The notes under the pieces are model-generated. The model was not told where the DNA came from. It did not search any database and saw only the letters and a program-made list of their open reading frames with translations. A stretch of DNA of 64,000 nucleotides from Dinochytrium kinnereticum (taxonomy: Eukaryota; Chytridiomycota; Chytridiomycetes; Chytridiales; Chytridiaceae): the NCBI GenBank assembly GCA_027604005.1, contig JADGJT010000003.1, positions 12,836-76,835 of the forward strand, given 5' to 3'. The translations under genes were made by a program, and so were the position numbers. How positions within the stretch are numbered: the first letter of the stretch is position 1; every line of letters starts with the position of its first letter. This document shows, one piece after another, positions 32,735 through 43,996 of the stretch.

Positions 32735-33620
32735 CGGGCCTATTCAGCTGGATATTTTAGAACGGCTTCGTTTACACCAATGGAATTGGCACAAGCATGT
32801 ATTTTGCGCGGAAACGTTGTAGCATTATCGGCCATGCTATACATGGAGTTCGGCGGGCTATCGATTGCCTTGTTCCAGTGGGTTCCCCGCTTATTTGTGC
32901 TTGCAGAATCTTGATAAGTCTCAGAAACCTCTTATTCGTTTGGGGTATGTTGATGTATGCTGATTCAGTAAGTATCAACGTATATTTTGGAGGGTTGCCT
33001 TTGATCATCATGCAGCTGTATTAAACCAATCCAACCAACCCTAAAGATTCTATCGATGGACATCAAAGAAGGTGAACTCATGAAAAAGTTTCGCCACGCT
33101 CTCATAAAACCCCTCTACTTCATCGTCTTCGTCGGAGAGCTTTTGAGCATCTCAAGTTTTACTGCAGACAAGTTTAAAACCAGCATGGAAGAAGAATTGC
33201 GTGAAAATATCAAGCTGTTCACCACTCTCATGTCCGTATTCGGGATTATGTTTTTACTGGGTGCATTAGTTTGCTTTACATTGGCTAGATACAGGATCTC
33301 ATCGGCGTTGAAGGGTATTATTGCTGCTGAGGAGGTTGGAGGCCATTTCGGGGCTGGTTTGATTCATGAAGATCAGGGTAGTGGGGGCCGTACTATAGAC
33401 TCCTTGTCACGCAGTGGGAGGCCGTTTCTTATGAAAGATGCTTCCGAAGGTCATATGAAGAAATCCCTGATGTCGTCTATATGGTTCCTGAATATACTAA
33501 TATACGGGACGATGATTAACTCTGTTGGGATTCTTATGTTTGTCTTGCTTATGTGGTTTGAAAGGAGTATCGTCACTATGTACCTTGGATCAATGCTTGC
33601 ACATTGGGGGTAAGCGCAAA
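32735..33620 (+). pseudogene. Seven-helix family copy F, truncated duplicate of copy E
   Basis: Similarity to copy E begins abruptly at 32735 (within exon 1 before helix 2) and covers helices 2-6. The first exon with the cysteine motif and helix 1 is absent. The donor after FQ has changed from GTAGG to GTGGG, and the intron there would be only about 29 nt. After LAHWG the last exon (helix 7 and tail) is not recognisable. The coding part that remains (33056-33613) is open and its substitutions are mostly conservative, so the loss is recent or a shortened product is still made. Called a probable pseudogene. Confidence 0.7.
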
Positions 33621-33896
33621 CTTGCTGCCGTAACGATTCATTGCTATTCACCATTAACCATGGAATTGTACAATTCTGGCGTTGGTATTAGTACGCTCCT
33701 TGCGAACGCGGTGCCAGGCAGGCAGGCATCACGCGTGGGGATGCGCGTCGCGTCGAGAGGCGCGCAGATGGTAAGATGGAGCGCATCGATTGGTTGCAGA
33801 TAAAATGACGAGATGGAATGATTTCATTTGCTGTGCGGGCGTGGGAAAGAGAAGAAAAACCAAAAATTCATCACCTGGGAAAGAAAGTCATCCGAA

Positions 33897-36494
33897 ATGC
33901 TCAGATCGGCTGCGACGACGGCGACGACGGCCTCCTGCTCGGCCTCCTCCTCGTCCTCCTGTGCCGCGAGGCGTCATCTCCTGCGATCTCCATCCGTCAT
34001 CACCCCCCCGTCCGTCTTCTGCCCCGCTCCCACAGCCCCGTCCGCCGCCCGCTGCGCTAGGAGTGCCCTGGCTTCAAGGCTGTACTCGACGTAGGATGAC
34101 CTGCCCTTCTTCACCCTCTTTCCCATCCGCTGGCAACTGCTGATTGACCTCATTCTTCAACGCACTGTGCATGTAGCTCACGCTCAGCAACCATCCCAAA
34201 GGCGAAGCCCACCATCAAATCTTCCCCCTCTGCTTCCGTCTTCAAATCTCCCTCGGATGCCAACGCCACTGACGACCACACCTTTGTCGGCATGACTGGT
34301 GGACAGATCTTCCACGAAATGATGCTCAGGCATGATGTAAAGGTCGTGTTTGGTTACCCCGGTGGAGCTATCCTTCCAGTCTACGATGCTATTTACAACA
34401 GTGACTACTTTGAGTTTATACTTCCCAGGCATGAGCAGGGAGCTGGGCACATGGCTGAGGGTTATGCCAGGGCTAGGTGAGTACAGGCAGCTAGTCTACT
34501 GGTTTATGATTTTCCTGCCTGTGAAGTCTTAAATCCGTTAACGAGGCTCTTCTGTTCTTAGTGGTAAGCCAGGAGTTGTGTTGGTGACCTCAGGTCCAGG
34601 AGCTACCAACATGATAACCCCCATGCAAGATGCTCTGTCCGATGGGACTCCTCTCGTTGTCTTCTGTGGTCAGGTGCCTACAAGTGCCATCGGCACCGAC
34701 GCCTTTCAGGAAGCTGATGTAGTTGGCATTTCACGTGCCTGCACTAAGTGGAACGTCATGGTGAAGGACATCTCCGAACTTCCCCGTCGTATCAACGAGG
34801 CCTTCGAGATTGCCACCACTGGACGCCCGGGACCCGTCCTTGTCGATTTGCCAAAGGACGTTACAGCTGGTATCCTCACCAAGCCAATCTCAGGCGGAGT
34901 AAAGTCGTCCATCCCTGGAAGGAAGCCTCTCGGACCCTCTTCGCATCCTTCTCCATCCACCATGGCTTCCATCCACCGGGTTGCTGAGCTTCTTAACAAG
35001 GCTCATAAGCCAATCCTATATGTTGGTCAAGGAATGTTGGCCACTCCTGATGGACCGAAAGCTTTGAAGGAGTTGGCAGAAAAAGCCAACATTCCTGTCA
35101 CTACTACTTTGCAAGGTTTGGGAGCGTTTGATGAGGAGGACCCTAAGTCCCTTCATATGCTTGGAATGCACGGCAGTGCCTATGCGAACCTGGCTATGCA
35201 GACTGCCGATCTCATCGTAGCTTTGGGCGCGAGATTTGATGACCGAGTTACCGGAAATTTGAAGAGTAAGTTCTGTTCTTTATTAGCTGAAGATGTATTT
35301 ATCTTCCGCCGACTAATTGTTTACTTAACGATTCAGAGTTTGCTCCTGCCGCTCGCCGAGCCAGCGCTACTGGCAAAGGCGGTATCGTCCAGTTCGAGAT
35401 CATGCCCAAGAATATCAACAAAGTCGTCCAGGTCGATGAGGCGGTCGAGGGTGACGTTGCTACCAACATCCGCCATCTCCTTCCTCTTGTTAACCACCAA
35501 CCTCGACGAAACTGGTTTGAGCAGCTTGCCGAGTGGAAGGACAGGTATCCTTTCACCTTTATTCCTTCGGCCCCAGGAAAGCCTATCAAGCCCCAGGCTG
35601 TCATTGAGGAGTTGAATCGGCAGACCGCCAACATGAAGGAGAATGTTATCATCTCGACCGGAGTCGGGTGTCATCAGATGTGGGCTGCTCAGTATTTCCG
35701 GTCAGTCCTTGCTCTTTGACTGTTCTACACATAGCGCGTGTTATTCACGATTCATCTCTGTACAGCTGGCGGCAACCCCGGACTTGGATCTCCTCTGGAG
35801 GCCTTGGAACCATGGGTTTTGGTCTACCCGCTGCTATCGGCGCCAAGATTGCCTATCCAGAAAAGATTGTTATCGACATTGATGGCGACGCTTCGTTCAG
35901 CATGACTGGAATGGAGCTTATGACGGCTCGCCAGTTTGATATTGGTGTCAAAGTTTTGATCTTGAACAATGATTTCCAAGGTATGGTCAAGCAATGGCAG
36001 GATTTGTTCTACGATAAGAGATACGCCGCTACTAAGATGCATAACCCCGACTTTGTCAAGTTTGCTGAGGTGGGCTTTATTTTTTTTGTTTGTTTGTTGT
36101 TTACTGGTTTACGTTGTACCTTCTACCCCCTAGTCCAGCATTCTTTTTTCTCCTGATGTTCATCTTACATTTTCTCCCTTTTTTGTGATCTTAGTCCATG
36201 AATTGCAAAGGGCTTCGCGTAAGGGACGTCGAAGACCTTCCTCGGGTTATCAAGGAGTTCCTTGAGACAAACGAGCCTGTTATCTTGGACGCTGTAGTAG
36301 AAAAGAACGAGCACGTGTACCCCATGGTACCAGCTGGAAAGGCACTTCATGAGGTTTGCATCCTCCTTCCTTGCTTTCTGTAATCCTCTATGATCGAGCT
36401 TTATTAACCAAAGTCTTCGCAGATGGAGCTTGGATTTGGCATGAAGATTGATGAGCCTGGACAGAGATTCCACAACTCTTTTATGGCCCCGTAA
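33897..36494 (+). CDS. ILV2: Acetolactate synthase catalytic subunit, mitochondrial
   Basis: Seven exons give 2097 nt (698 residues): 33897-34090, 34177-34476, 34562-35265, 35337-35700, 35766-36069, 36195-36353 and 36423-36494. The enzyme condenses two pyruvates, or pyruvate and 2-oxobutyrate, with thiamine diphosphate in the first common step of valine and isoleucine synthesis. The N-terminus is a serine/alanine/arginine-rich mitochondrial presequence. Conserved blocks: [31 protein letters not shown] with the catalytic glutamate, [42 protein letters not shown] and the ThDP/Mg motif [10 protein letters not shown] through LNNDFQGMV, ending [11 protein letters not shown]. Length agrees with the yeast enzyme. 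The small regulatory subunit is not in the window. Confidence 0.96.
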
Positions 36495-37478
36495 AGGGGA
36501 GTTGAGGTTTAATCCGTATTCGATAACGTTGGAATCGCCCAGCTATTTTATTTTGTTTTCAGTAGGGATCCTCTTCTTTTTTTTTATCCCTAGAATATGG
36601 GTTTTGATATGTGACCGCATTTGGTTGGGGTGTATAGATACCTTTGTACTCCTTCCCTTTTCTTCTTGGTGGGAAATGTCGCCTTTCTGAAGGACCAGTT
36701 GTCTTGTGATTTTATGCGCGTCCACTTTGTTTCATTTTTTCTTTTATTAAAGCACAGTGTTGCGATTTTCGTTTCATAAATGCATGTTCGTTTTAAGGAG
36801 CTGAAGGCTTTATTTTGGTTGCAGAACGAACGCTCCGGTTGTTCTTTTTTGGAGTTATGCTCAGTCAAGTTAGCACCAGCGGAGAGAAGGCTAAATAACT
36901 ATTACTCTATCACGCACCGGTCGCTTCAGTGATGTATGGATGAAGAGAAACGATGGAAAAGTTCCACTGAAATACCGAAAAACGGTACGGTATTTTAGAG
37001 AGGCAAATGAGTGGTTTCCCTGGCCCCAACTTGAATCTATTGGCATTGCCCGCATGCAGGTGATTAGACCCCCAAAACATCCGCAGCAGTCACAGAGTCT
37101 CTTCGCCATACTGCATTCGCATCCACCTGCATATCACATCAGCGACACGAGGTTGATGCGTTCAGCAGATGTGTTTTATTGGGAGCGTGGAGTCAGCGAG
37201 GTTAAGGTTACGGTGTTTGTATTGAGCTGAATAAAGCATACATCAAGGTTACAAAACAAGAAAGTGAAGGGGCAAAGGAGTCTAAGAAAACAGAAGTGAA
37301 GGCAACGCGGAAAAGGTCAAAAGAGTAAAAGTGGAGTTCATCCACAAAGGTGCAAGGAAAATCGACCGCTCAGTGCCCTCAGCCAACCAAGTATCCCCCA
37401 ACCTTTCAGAGGATGGTAAGATTCCAACTGTGGACATGAAGCGGGAGTGTAGTGTACCAAACAAAACGAAAAAGTTTA
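36495..37478. other. Intergenic, no gene seen
   Basis: Downstream of ILV2. An open frame at 36940-37230 on the + strand has no recognisable motif and a mirrored frame on the other strand, so I do not call it. Confidence 0.5.
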
Positions 37479-37551
37479 CGCCCAACGTGGGGGTCGAACC
37501 CACAACCTCAAGATTAAGAGTCTTGCGCTCTACCGATTGAGCTAGCCGGGC
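37479..37551 (-). tRNA. tRNA-Lys (CUU)
   Basis: Read on the minus strand, the 7-bp acceptor stem (GCCCGGC with GTTGGGC) and the D arm (TAGCTCAATCGGTAGAGC) are followed by anticodon loop CTCTTAA with CTT at its centre and a T arm containing GGTTCGACCC. It is 73 nt without CCA, and no intron is seen. Confidence 0.96.
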
Positions 37552-37577
37552 AGATGCCTTACCAAGTAGGCACTAAT

Positions 37578-37650
37578 CGAGCCTGGCAGGGGTCGAACCT
37601 GCAATCTCTTGATTCGTAGTCAAGCGCGGTAACCATTTTGCCACAGGCCC
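37578..37650 (-). tRNA. tRNA-Arg (ACG)
   Basis: Read on the minus strand, acceptor GGGCCTG pairs with CAGGCTC (one G-U). The anticodon stem CTTGA/TCAAG closes the loop CTACGAA with ACG. The T arm contains GGTTCGACCC. It is 73 nt without an intron and lies 26 bp from tRNA-Lys on the same strand. Confidence 0.94.
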
Positions 37651-38063
37651 TTGATAGAAGCATGACGCCAAGCGCAATAATATAGTACATACTTTTATTT
37701 GGAGCAGCCAATGGGATGTAGGGAACATTTTTCATCCAGATCATATCGAACGCGATGCCTTTGAAACTCGCCATTGACGTTGACATCAACGTACGCGGCT
37801 GCTGAGACCTTTGGCTGTTCCTGATGAGCCCGTTAGAGGGCCCCAACTCAAACTCGGTCTCTCCACTCTGAGCTGGTGGAATATGGCCCCGACAAAGAAA
37901 ATGTCAGAATCTGTCAACCATGTGGAGACACGCAACACGCATGCAGCGTGACGCATCTCCATTTCCCTCGCCACCGTTCGTTCACAAGTCAATTAAAAAA
38001 GGCGGCAGCGACGCTTTCTCCCCTCAACATCGTTGCTTCAAAGAGCTTCGCGAAAGACAGACA
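37651..38063. other. Intergenic, no gene seen
   Basis: Between tRNA-Arg and the STF2-like gene. No additional tRNA or conserved frame. Contains the promoter of the small gene downstream. Confidence 0.5.
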
Positions 38064-38399
38064 ATGACCCGGACACACAGCCACTCGAGCTCCATTACCG
38101 TCAAGGATCTTCCTACCCGCGAACGTCACTACCAGCGTCACGGCGGCGACCTACGGGGACCCATCAAGAAGAATGGAGCCGGAAAGCACAATTGGGGAAC
38201 CATCGAGGATGAGGAAGAGATGATACTTGAGGATCAGGCTGCGCACCCTGATGCCGTGCTTCACCATGATCCACAAGACATGCAACATCTTCGCGTTGTG
38301 GGTAGAGATGAGTTGGAAGAGAGGGAGAGAGCACAGCGCGTTGTTCAAGTTGTTGGCGAAGAGGAGAGAAAAGGCACAGAGGAGGACGTGGAAGAGTGA
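38064..38399 (+). CDS. Small STF2-like / HABP4-type protein
   Basis: Single exon of 111 residues. The diagnostic part is GPIKKNGAGKHNWGTIEDE, matching the GxGxxNWG motif of the fungal ATPase-stabilising factor STF2/TMA10 group and the related RNA-binding HABP4/SERBP family. The rest is short and highly charged: an N-terminus with SITVKDLPTRERHYQRHGGD and a glutamate-rich C-terminus. Proteins of this type associate with ribosomes or stabilise the inhibited F1Fo ATPase. Which applies here cannot be told. The ATG follows a plausible leader in which in-frame codons continue upstream without another good start. Confidence 0.75.
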   Translation: MTRTHSHSSSITVKDLPTRERHYQRHGGDLRGPIKKNGAGKHNWGTIEDEEEMILEDQAAHPDAVLHHDPQDMQHLRVVGRDELEERERAQRVVQVVGEEERKGTEEDVEE

Positions 38400-39179
38400 A
38401 GTTGCTCCGATTGAATAAACTGTAGATACACCAAAACAACATAGTTTATCAGATGTGAGGAAACGAGAGCATTGCTCAAATCCATCACAATTTCAATACT
38501 TTCTACCCTTTCTTTCTGTACATGTATCTCGTATCTCGGGTTGCGATTTAATTTGGGAATGCTATTGTCGACGCCCGGACGTATTGACCCATGAAGCTGT
38601 CTTTACGAATGTGAGAAAAGGCACGATGGACGACTGAGTCGCTAGCGATTTGATTCAAAGAAAGCCCCAGAACTCTGCAGGTAGGCCCAGTCGAGAGAAC
38701 AGCCATTGCACTCCGGAATCAAGCATTATGGATTACGAAAGTAGCTTCTCCCACATCAAGATCGGGGAGCTAGTTAAATTAAAACACGGAAGCAGAATCG
38801 CAAAGGATCCGGCAAGATTCGACAATACCTCATGTTTTCACAAGAGAAGCAAAGAATTAGGGTGATGGAAAGAAGATAACTTTCGATTGACAATGGGGGA
38901 ATATATCAAAAACCAACAAAAACCAACCCATGAGAGGATAGAACCTAAGCGGTGTAAGCCAAAAATGTCCCTGATCCCCCCACTATGTGCATAAGAAAAA
39001 AAAGCAACCGAAGTGCAGTCATGAAACTCCATGCCACTTATAAAAAAACAACCGGTCTGAAAGAGGAAACAAAAAAAAGAAGCAAAACATAAAGAAAGGA
39101 TGAAAAGAAGTAAACGTCAAAAAGATCATGGACAAAATAAAACAACACCAAATTCAGCAAAAAGCAACACGCACGAAAA
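38400..39179. other. Intergenic, no gene seen
   Basis: Region between convergent 3' ends. It is A-rich near 39040-39180 and shows no conserved frame. Confidence 0.5.
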
Positions 39180-42100
39180 TCACCTCACAACCCGTCCCCT
39201 CCCTTTACCATCTCCATTGACAATTTTCTCCGCCCTTAATCTCTTGGGGTACCTTCCCCCACCAACCTCCTCCTCCAGTCCAGGACCCCCGTTCTCCTTG
39301 CCTTCCCCTCTCACCGGCAAAACAACAGCAACAGTGGTAGTGGGCAAAGGGACTAATCCACCGCCCAAACTGCGCTTCCTTTTAACCCCAGCCATGCGCG
39401 GAGGAGAGGCAGCGGTCGATACGGTGGGAGCATTGCGAAATTCGTTATCTGCATCGGATTCATCGACAGGTGTCTTAACCGAGTCTGCAGTCTGAGACGC
39501 ACCTTCGGAAGGTAATGTAGTTAACGCCTCCGGTCCGTCCCCATCTGTCTGTTTTTGAGCCTCACTGTACGGAGAGGCCGGGTTACGCGCTTCATCATCC
39601 TGATCATCCTTATTGTCGTCTTCGTCTAGAGAGAATCGATCACCTGAATTCAACGACCTCTTACGCTTAGCCCCAGCGATTCGGGGCGGAGTGTCAAATG
39701 GCTTCCGCTTTAGCTTTCTTATGGCGGGCATTGCGGCATCCTCCTGTAGCTCGTCGTCTATCTCATCCTCGGTAGCAGGCTCAAGGTCGCTAGCATCCGG
39801 GTCCTTAGCTAAAGAATGATCAGGGATCACTAAAGTCGGTTCCTTTCGATGTACATCTGCTCTTTCGGCCTGGAGAGCGTCCATAGAAACCTTAGCAGTC
39901 TCACCAGTCATCTCCACATTATCGGCTACAGGCCTAGGGGTGGATATAACTTCTCTTCCATTCTTTCTGGAATCATCTTCCTCCATTATAGAGTCTTTAT
40001 CAAGCTCTTCTTCTTCAACGGTGGCATTCACCGGACTTTCATCAACATAAGACTCTCTCGCCTCTTTCGCATAGTCCTCATGACTTGAGGCCTTAAAAAT
40101 GAAAAATGAGTTAAGGCTTATCAATAAAATCATTAAATTACATACCGTTTCATGATCTCCAAGGGGTGACGGCGATTTCTCGCTTTCATTCGCCCACCTC
40201 CCATCTCTCTCTTCGCCTTCTTCTCTTAGTGCCTCTGTGAGCTTCCCCAAAACTGACTCAAGATTTCTGTCGCCTCCAGAACGCCTCCTTATTGAGCTAC
40301 CTAAGTTCCTCCTCAAGAAGCAACCGCCACGCCCACCATATATCTTGACCATGTCCTCCTCCCATAGAGCAGGTGAGCCATTGGGAATCTCGGATACTGA
40401 TCCTAATGGAGAAGATTTGTTCCATCGCGAATTTGAGAACCACACAAAATCGTCATCTTCGTCGTCACTAGCATCGTTTTCGAGAGGCTCCGTGGAGAGG
40501 GCTGCGATAGATGCTCGCTTCTTCTTCCGGCCGCGTTTTTTAAGGATTTTCTTTTCGGGCCGCGTATGCTCTGATGTTGTTCGTTAACAGGCTTTCAAGA
40601 TGCCAGAACAATCGACTTACCCTTGTTGACCTTCTTCTTATTGATTCCAATAAAACCTAGTCAGAGCCATATGAGAAATAAGCAATATATGTACAAGGTA
40701 ATCCAGATAATAACTACCTCTGCATCCAGGGCTTCCGCATAGGCATCTTTGCATCGGCCCAAAAGCCTCAAAACGATAGTCGTAAGTCAGCTCCGCACCT
40801 TGTGGAATATCTTGAGATGCGAAAAGGCCAACACAAAACTCTCCAGTAACAGTCCTAACCAAATACATTACAATAAGGCAAAATTAATTGAAAAAAAACC
40901 CACCATTTCTCAATATGACAGTTAGGCTCGCAACTATGATTCACAAATCGTGCCTCAGTTCCTCTCCGGCAAGCATCAATTACCTCCCCAGGTGCATAGT
41001 TTAAGAAGTAATGGTTGTCATAATCACGGTAGACAGTGTTCATGCGATCAATACACGTAGACTGAGAAATAACCTCTCCTCGGTACTCTATGACAAGGGA
41101 ATTACGGGGAATGGGAGCAGTAGTACGGAGACCGTAACCGCGGTTGCTCGCCTTATGAAACTAAGTCAGAAGAGCAAGGGACTGGGCTTGTAACAAAACT
41201 ATAAATGCGGCTTACCCAAAATACTTCAAGGTTTTCGTCACCGTCACTTTTTTGGAAGTTCTGGTTGGTACATTGCTCGCCACAGGGGCAGGCTTGCGGG
41301 GAACATTCGATAAACATGCATCTAGTGGGAAAGGTAGGCAACGTCAACATGCTATTACCATAAAAACGAGCGAAGGATCGACTTACCTATTCAAGCAGCC
41401 GTCTCCGCAACCACCTCCCCCGTCTTCAGGGGGAGCGCAAAGGCACCTTGCCTCTTCAAGAGGCTTTTTAGGTTTTCTATCAACAAAAATATCTATATAG
41501 GTAGGCGAGTTAACAATAAAGCGACAGTAAAGCACTATACTTTTCTTAATCCGGATGAAAGAACTTGGCTTCCGGTCGGCGTTGACTGTGACTTGGGGAA
41601 CCTAATGTAATGAGAAAAAATTGAAGAGAGATGTTTTCATGTAAATGAAATAAAAGTGGCAACGGCAATAACCGAAAAAAAAACAACAAAAAAACAAATA
41701 CTCACATAATTAGACCCAGTCTTAACCTCTACAAAAAGCATAAAATCATATGGCAACTCAAAGTCCGTCTCCGTATCCAATAATTCTTGCCCATAATAAA
41801 TAGGCTTAGAAAACTCAAATTTCTTTCCGGCTTCGGTAGTCACGTCAGCATTCCGATTTTCCGTCTTAAAGAAGTTTGAATAAAACCCAGCTTTCAAGTA
41901 CGACTTTTTGGCGTATAACTCTCTCATCTCCGGCTGAACCTCCCAAGCAGCAGCAGCTTCATCAGCAAGAACTCCCGGAACCTTTGGAGGAGGCGGGGGA
42001 GAAGATTTAAACTTAGGCTTAGCATTCACCTCCTTCTTTACTGAAGCCTTCTTAGGTGCCTTTATGGACTCCCCTTTCATTCCATCTGATTCATGCCTAT

Positions 42101-43446
42101 GCGATAAAGGTGGCATCATCATACTCTTCCTTCTACCCGCCTGCATTTGAGAAAAGGGTGGCGGAGCCCATTCTTTTCGCTTTGCCCACGCCCTGCGAAA
42201 TCGGCAATATGGGAGGTAGAGAGGGTGGGATTTTAGCCGATCAACAGTGGACGAGACTTTCAGATTATACATCTCCAGCATGCATTCGGCGATATCAAAA
42301 CCGGCGAAAAGACCAATATGGAATTCCATGGGGAGGCCGTTAGCTACCTGCTCTTTCTCTATCTCAGGCGTTTGCGGGAGGGGGGTTGAGAGGAAAAAGG
42401 TTGGAACGTCGCTTTTAAAGAAAGACCGTATCTGATGAAGAATGACGGTGTCCGTTTTCTCGTTTTTGGAAGCGGGGGATATCTCCGACTCTTCTGATCG
42501 CCGGGTTTCCCGCCTCGATCGAGTGAGAGGAGGGAATTTCAAAGCTGGGCAGATAATATTTTCGTCATCTTCATCTTCAGCGCGGGACCAGAAGATAGGC
42601 GCTCCCAAAACAGGTGCTAGAAATCCTTTGGATGGCCGGGTCCTCAAAAAAGCGGATGGGAGTTCGGGATCTGGTACATTGCAGTCATAGCCCGAGGCCC
42701 AATATGGTTTATCGACGGTTTCTGAAGAAGATTCTGCCGATTCCGTCAGCTCGCCAGGCATAAGACTTCTTCTTGATCGTCGTCGAGTTTCCGTTGATGG
42801 CTCAGCGATAATCAATTTTTTACGTGGATTGGTCGTGGGCATGGCAAACTCGTTCTGAGGCACAAATGATGTCGGTAATACATCTCCAAGTGCACTCGTA
42901 CTGTGAGAAGTGAAACTTTTTTCGATGTCTGTTGTTGAATTATCTGAGGGGGCATTAGACAAAACCCTTGCTAGAAAAAAAGTGGGGAATTGTGTATAGA
43001 AGTAAAGTAGTAAAGCAAAGTTATTCACCATCCAAAGACATGATTTCTCCATCAAAGCTTACGGCGCGCCCGTTACTACCTCCTTCAGTCGTCATTAAGG
43101 TCTCCAAGGCTCCAGTTGTCCGATCCTCCTGTGTAACTGACGAGCCCACACCTATATCATCGTCGAAGACGGAGTCACCGTTCTCAGAATCCTTCAAGCT
43201 CTCCAAAACAGGTTGTTTCAACTTCAGATTCTTGTGATCCGCATGCTGCTCTTGCTGTGAGGGCCGGGACGCTGGAGGGATTTGAGATCCCTCTTGACCT
43301 GTTCCATCATTGGCGGTGTCCGCTTGATGTAATTCGGCCTTATCCTCAAAACTCTTTCTAGGAGTTTTAGAACGAAGAGACCGCCGGGGAGTTTTTGCTT
43401 CCTGCTGCGCTTGGTCCCCACTCAGGTCCTCAAAAGTCGCCGGCAT
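39180..43446 (-). CDS. Ash1-type SET-domain histone methyltransferase
   Basis: Multi-exon gene. The N-terminal 600 residues are mainly disordered with basic RRSRR patches. Then come a structured stretch (LPMEFHIGLFAGFDIAECML), an AWS region (CLCAPPEDGGGGCGDGCLNR, then CSPQACPCGEQCTNQNFQ), a SET domain (GYGLRTTAPIPRNSLVIEY, YFLNYAPGEVIDACRRGTEA, RFVNHSCEPNC, AELTYDYRFEAF) and a post-SET motif (CLCGSPGCRG). GEVIDACRRG and the spacing are as in ASH1 enzymes, which place methyl groups on H3 lysine 36, rather than Set1. The catalytic core residues (NHSCxPN, ELTYDY, post-SET cysteines) are intact. The C-terminal 400 residues are acidic, with two similar PPR[IM]AG[AV]KRKRSL segments. No PHD, BAH or bromodomain was seen. 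Set2 is the main alternative, but its WW and SRI regions are absent. Confidence 0.87.
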
Positions 43447-43996
43447 TGTGCAATCGGCAAAAAGGATTCCAAAAAACGTTAGGACTCCCTCGTCGGCCGT
43501 CTGTATAAAGCGGTGTCAAGCGAGCGAAAGGGAGCGAAGTCCACTGGTTGTTGAAATATTCCGTTCCTGACGAGGTTTCCGCAAACCAAACAACAGACGG
43601 TAGATTCGGACTACTATGATTTTCTAAAGGACAATTTCTTTTTTGAACCACCCTCTATTTTACGATAAAAACTCATCTGGTTAATGTGGGTCGAGACCAC
43701 AGCGCAAGATAACCACAAATACGAAGAGAGCCAAGAAGCTTCACCAGGGCTACGCAAAAGATATGCCACAGCCTTTTATTGCAAAAGATAGGGTGAGCTC
43801 ATCCCAAACTGAAATTGTGCAAAAAGAAAAGAAAAGAAAAAAAGCAACGGCGACCTTCAACGAGATGAGGAAACTGCCAGGAAAAGATAGGAAATAATTT
43901 AAGATTAGTGAGATTATTGCAGAAAAGAATGAACAATGGGTAAGATGCCCATAAAATGCAAGTGGGTGCAATGGAACGAAAAGGCGGAAGGAAAAA
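43447..43996. other. Intergenic, no gene seen
   Basis: Promoter side of the SET gene and 3' flank of the next minus-strand gene. Short frames without motifs. Confidence 0.5.

Noticed and set aside
17550..33620. Calling the seven-helix family Pth11-like or another named GPCR
   Set aside because: No CFEM domain and no class motifs; only the helix count and N-terminal cysteines agree.
36940..37230. Open frame of 96 codons downstream of ILV2
   Set aside because: No motif, no splice-linked extension, and an equally open frame on the opposite strand.
39180..43446. Set1 or Set2 identity for the SET gene
   Set aside because: An AWS region before the SET domain and the GEVIDACRRG pattern fit Ash1; RRM (Set1) and WW/SRI (Set2) are absent.
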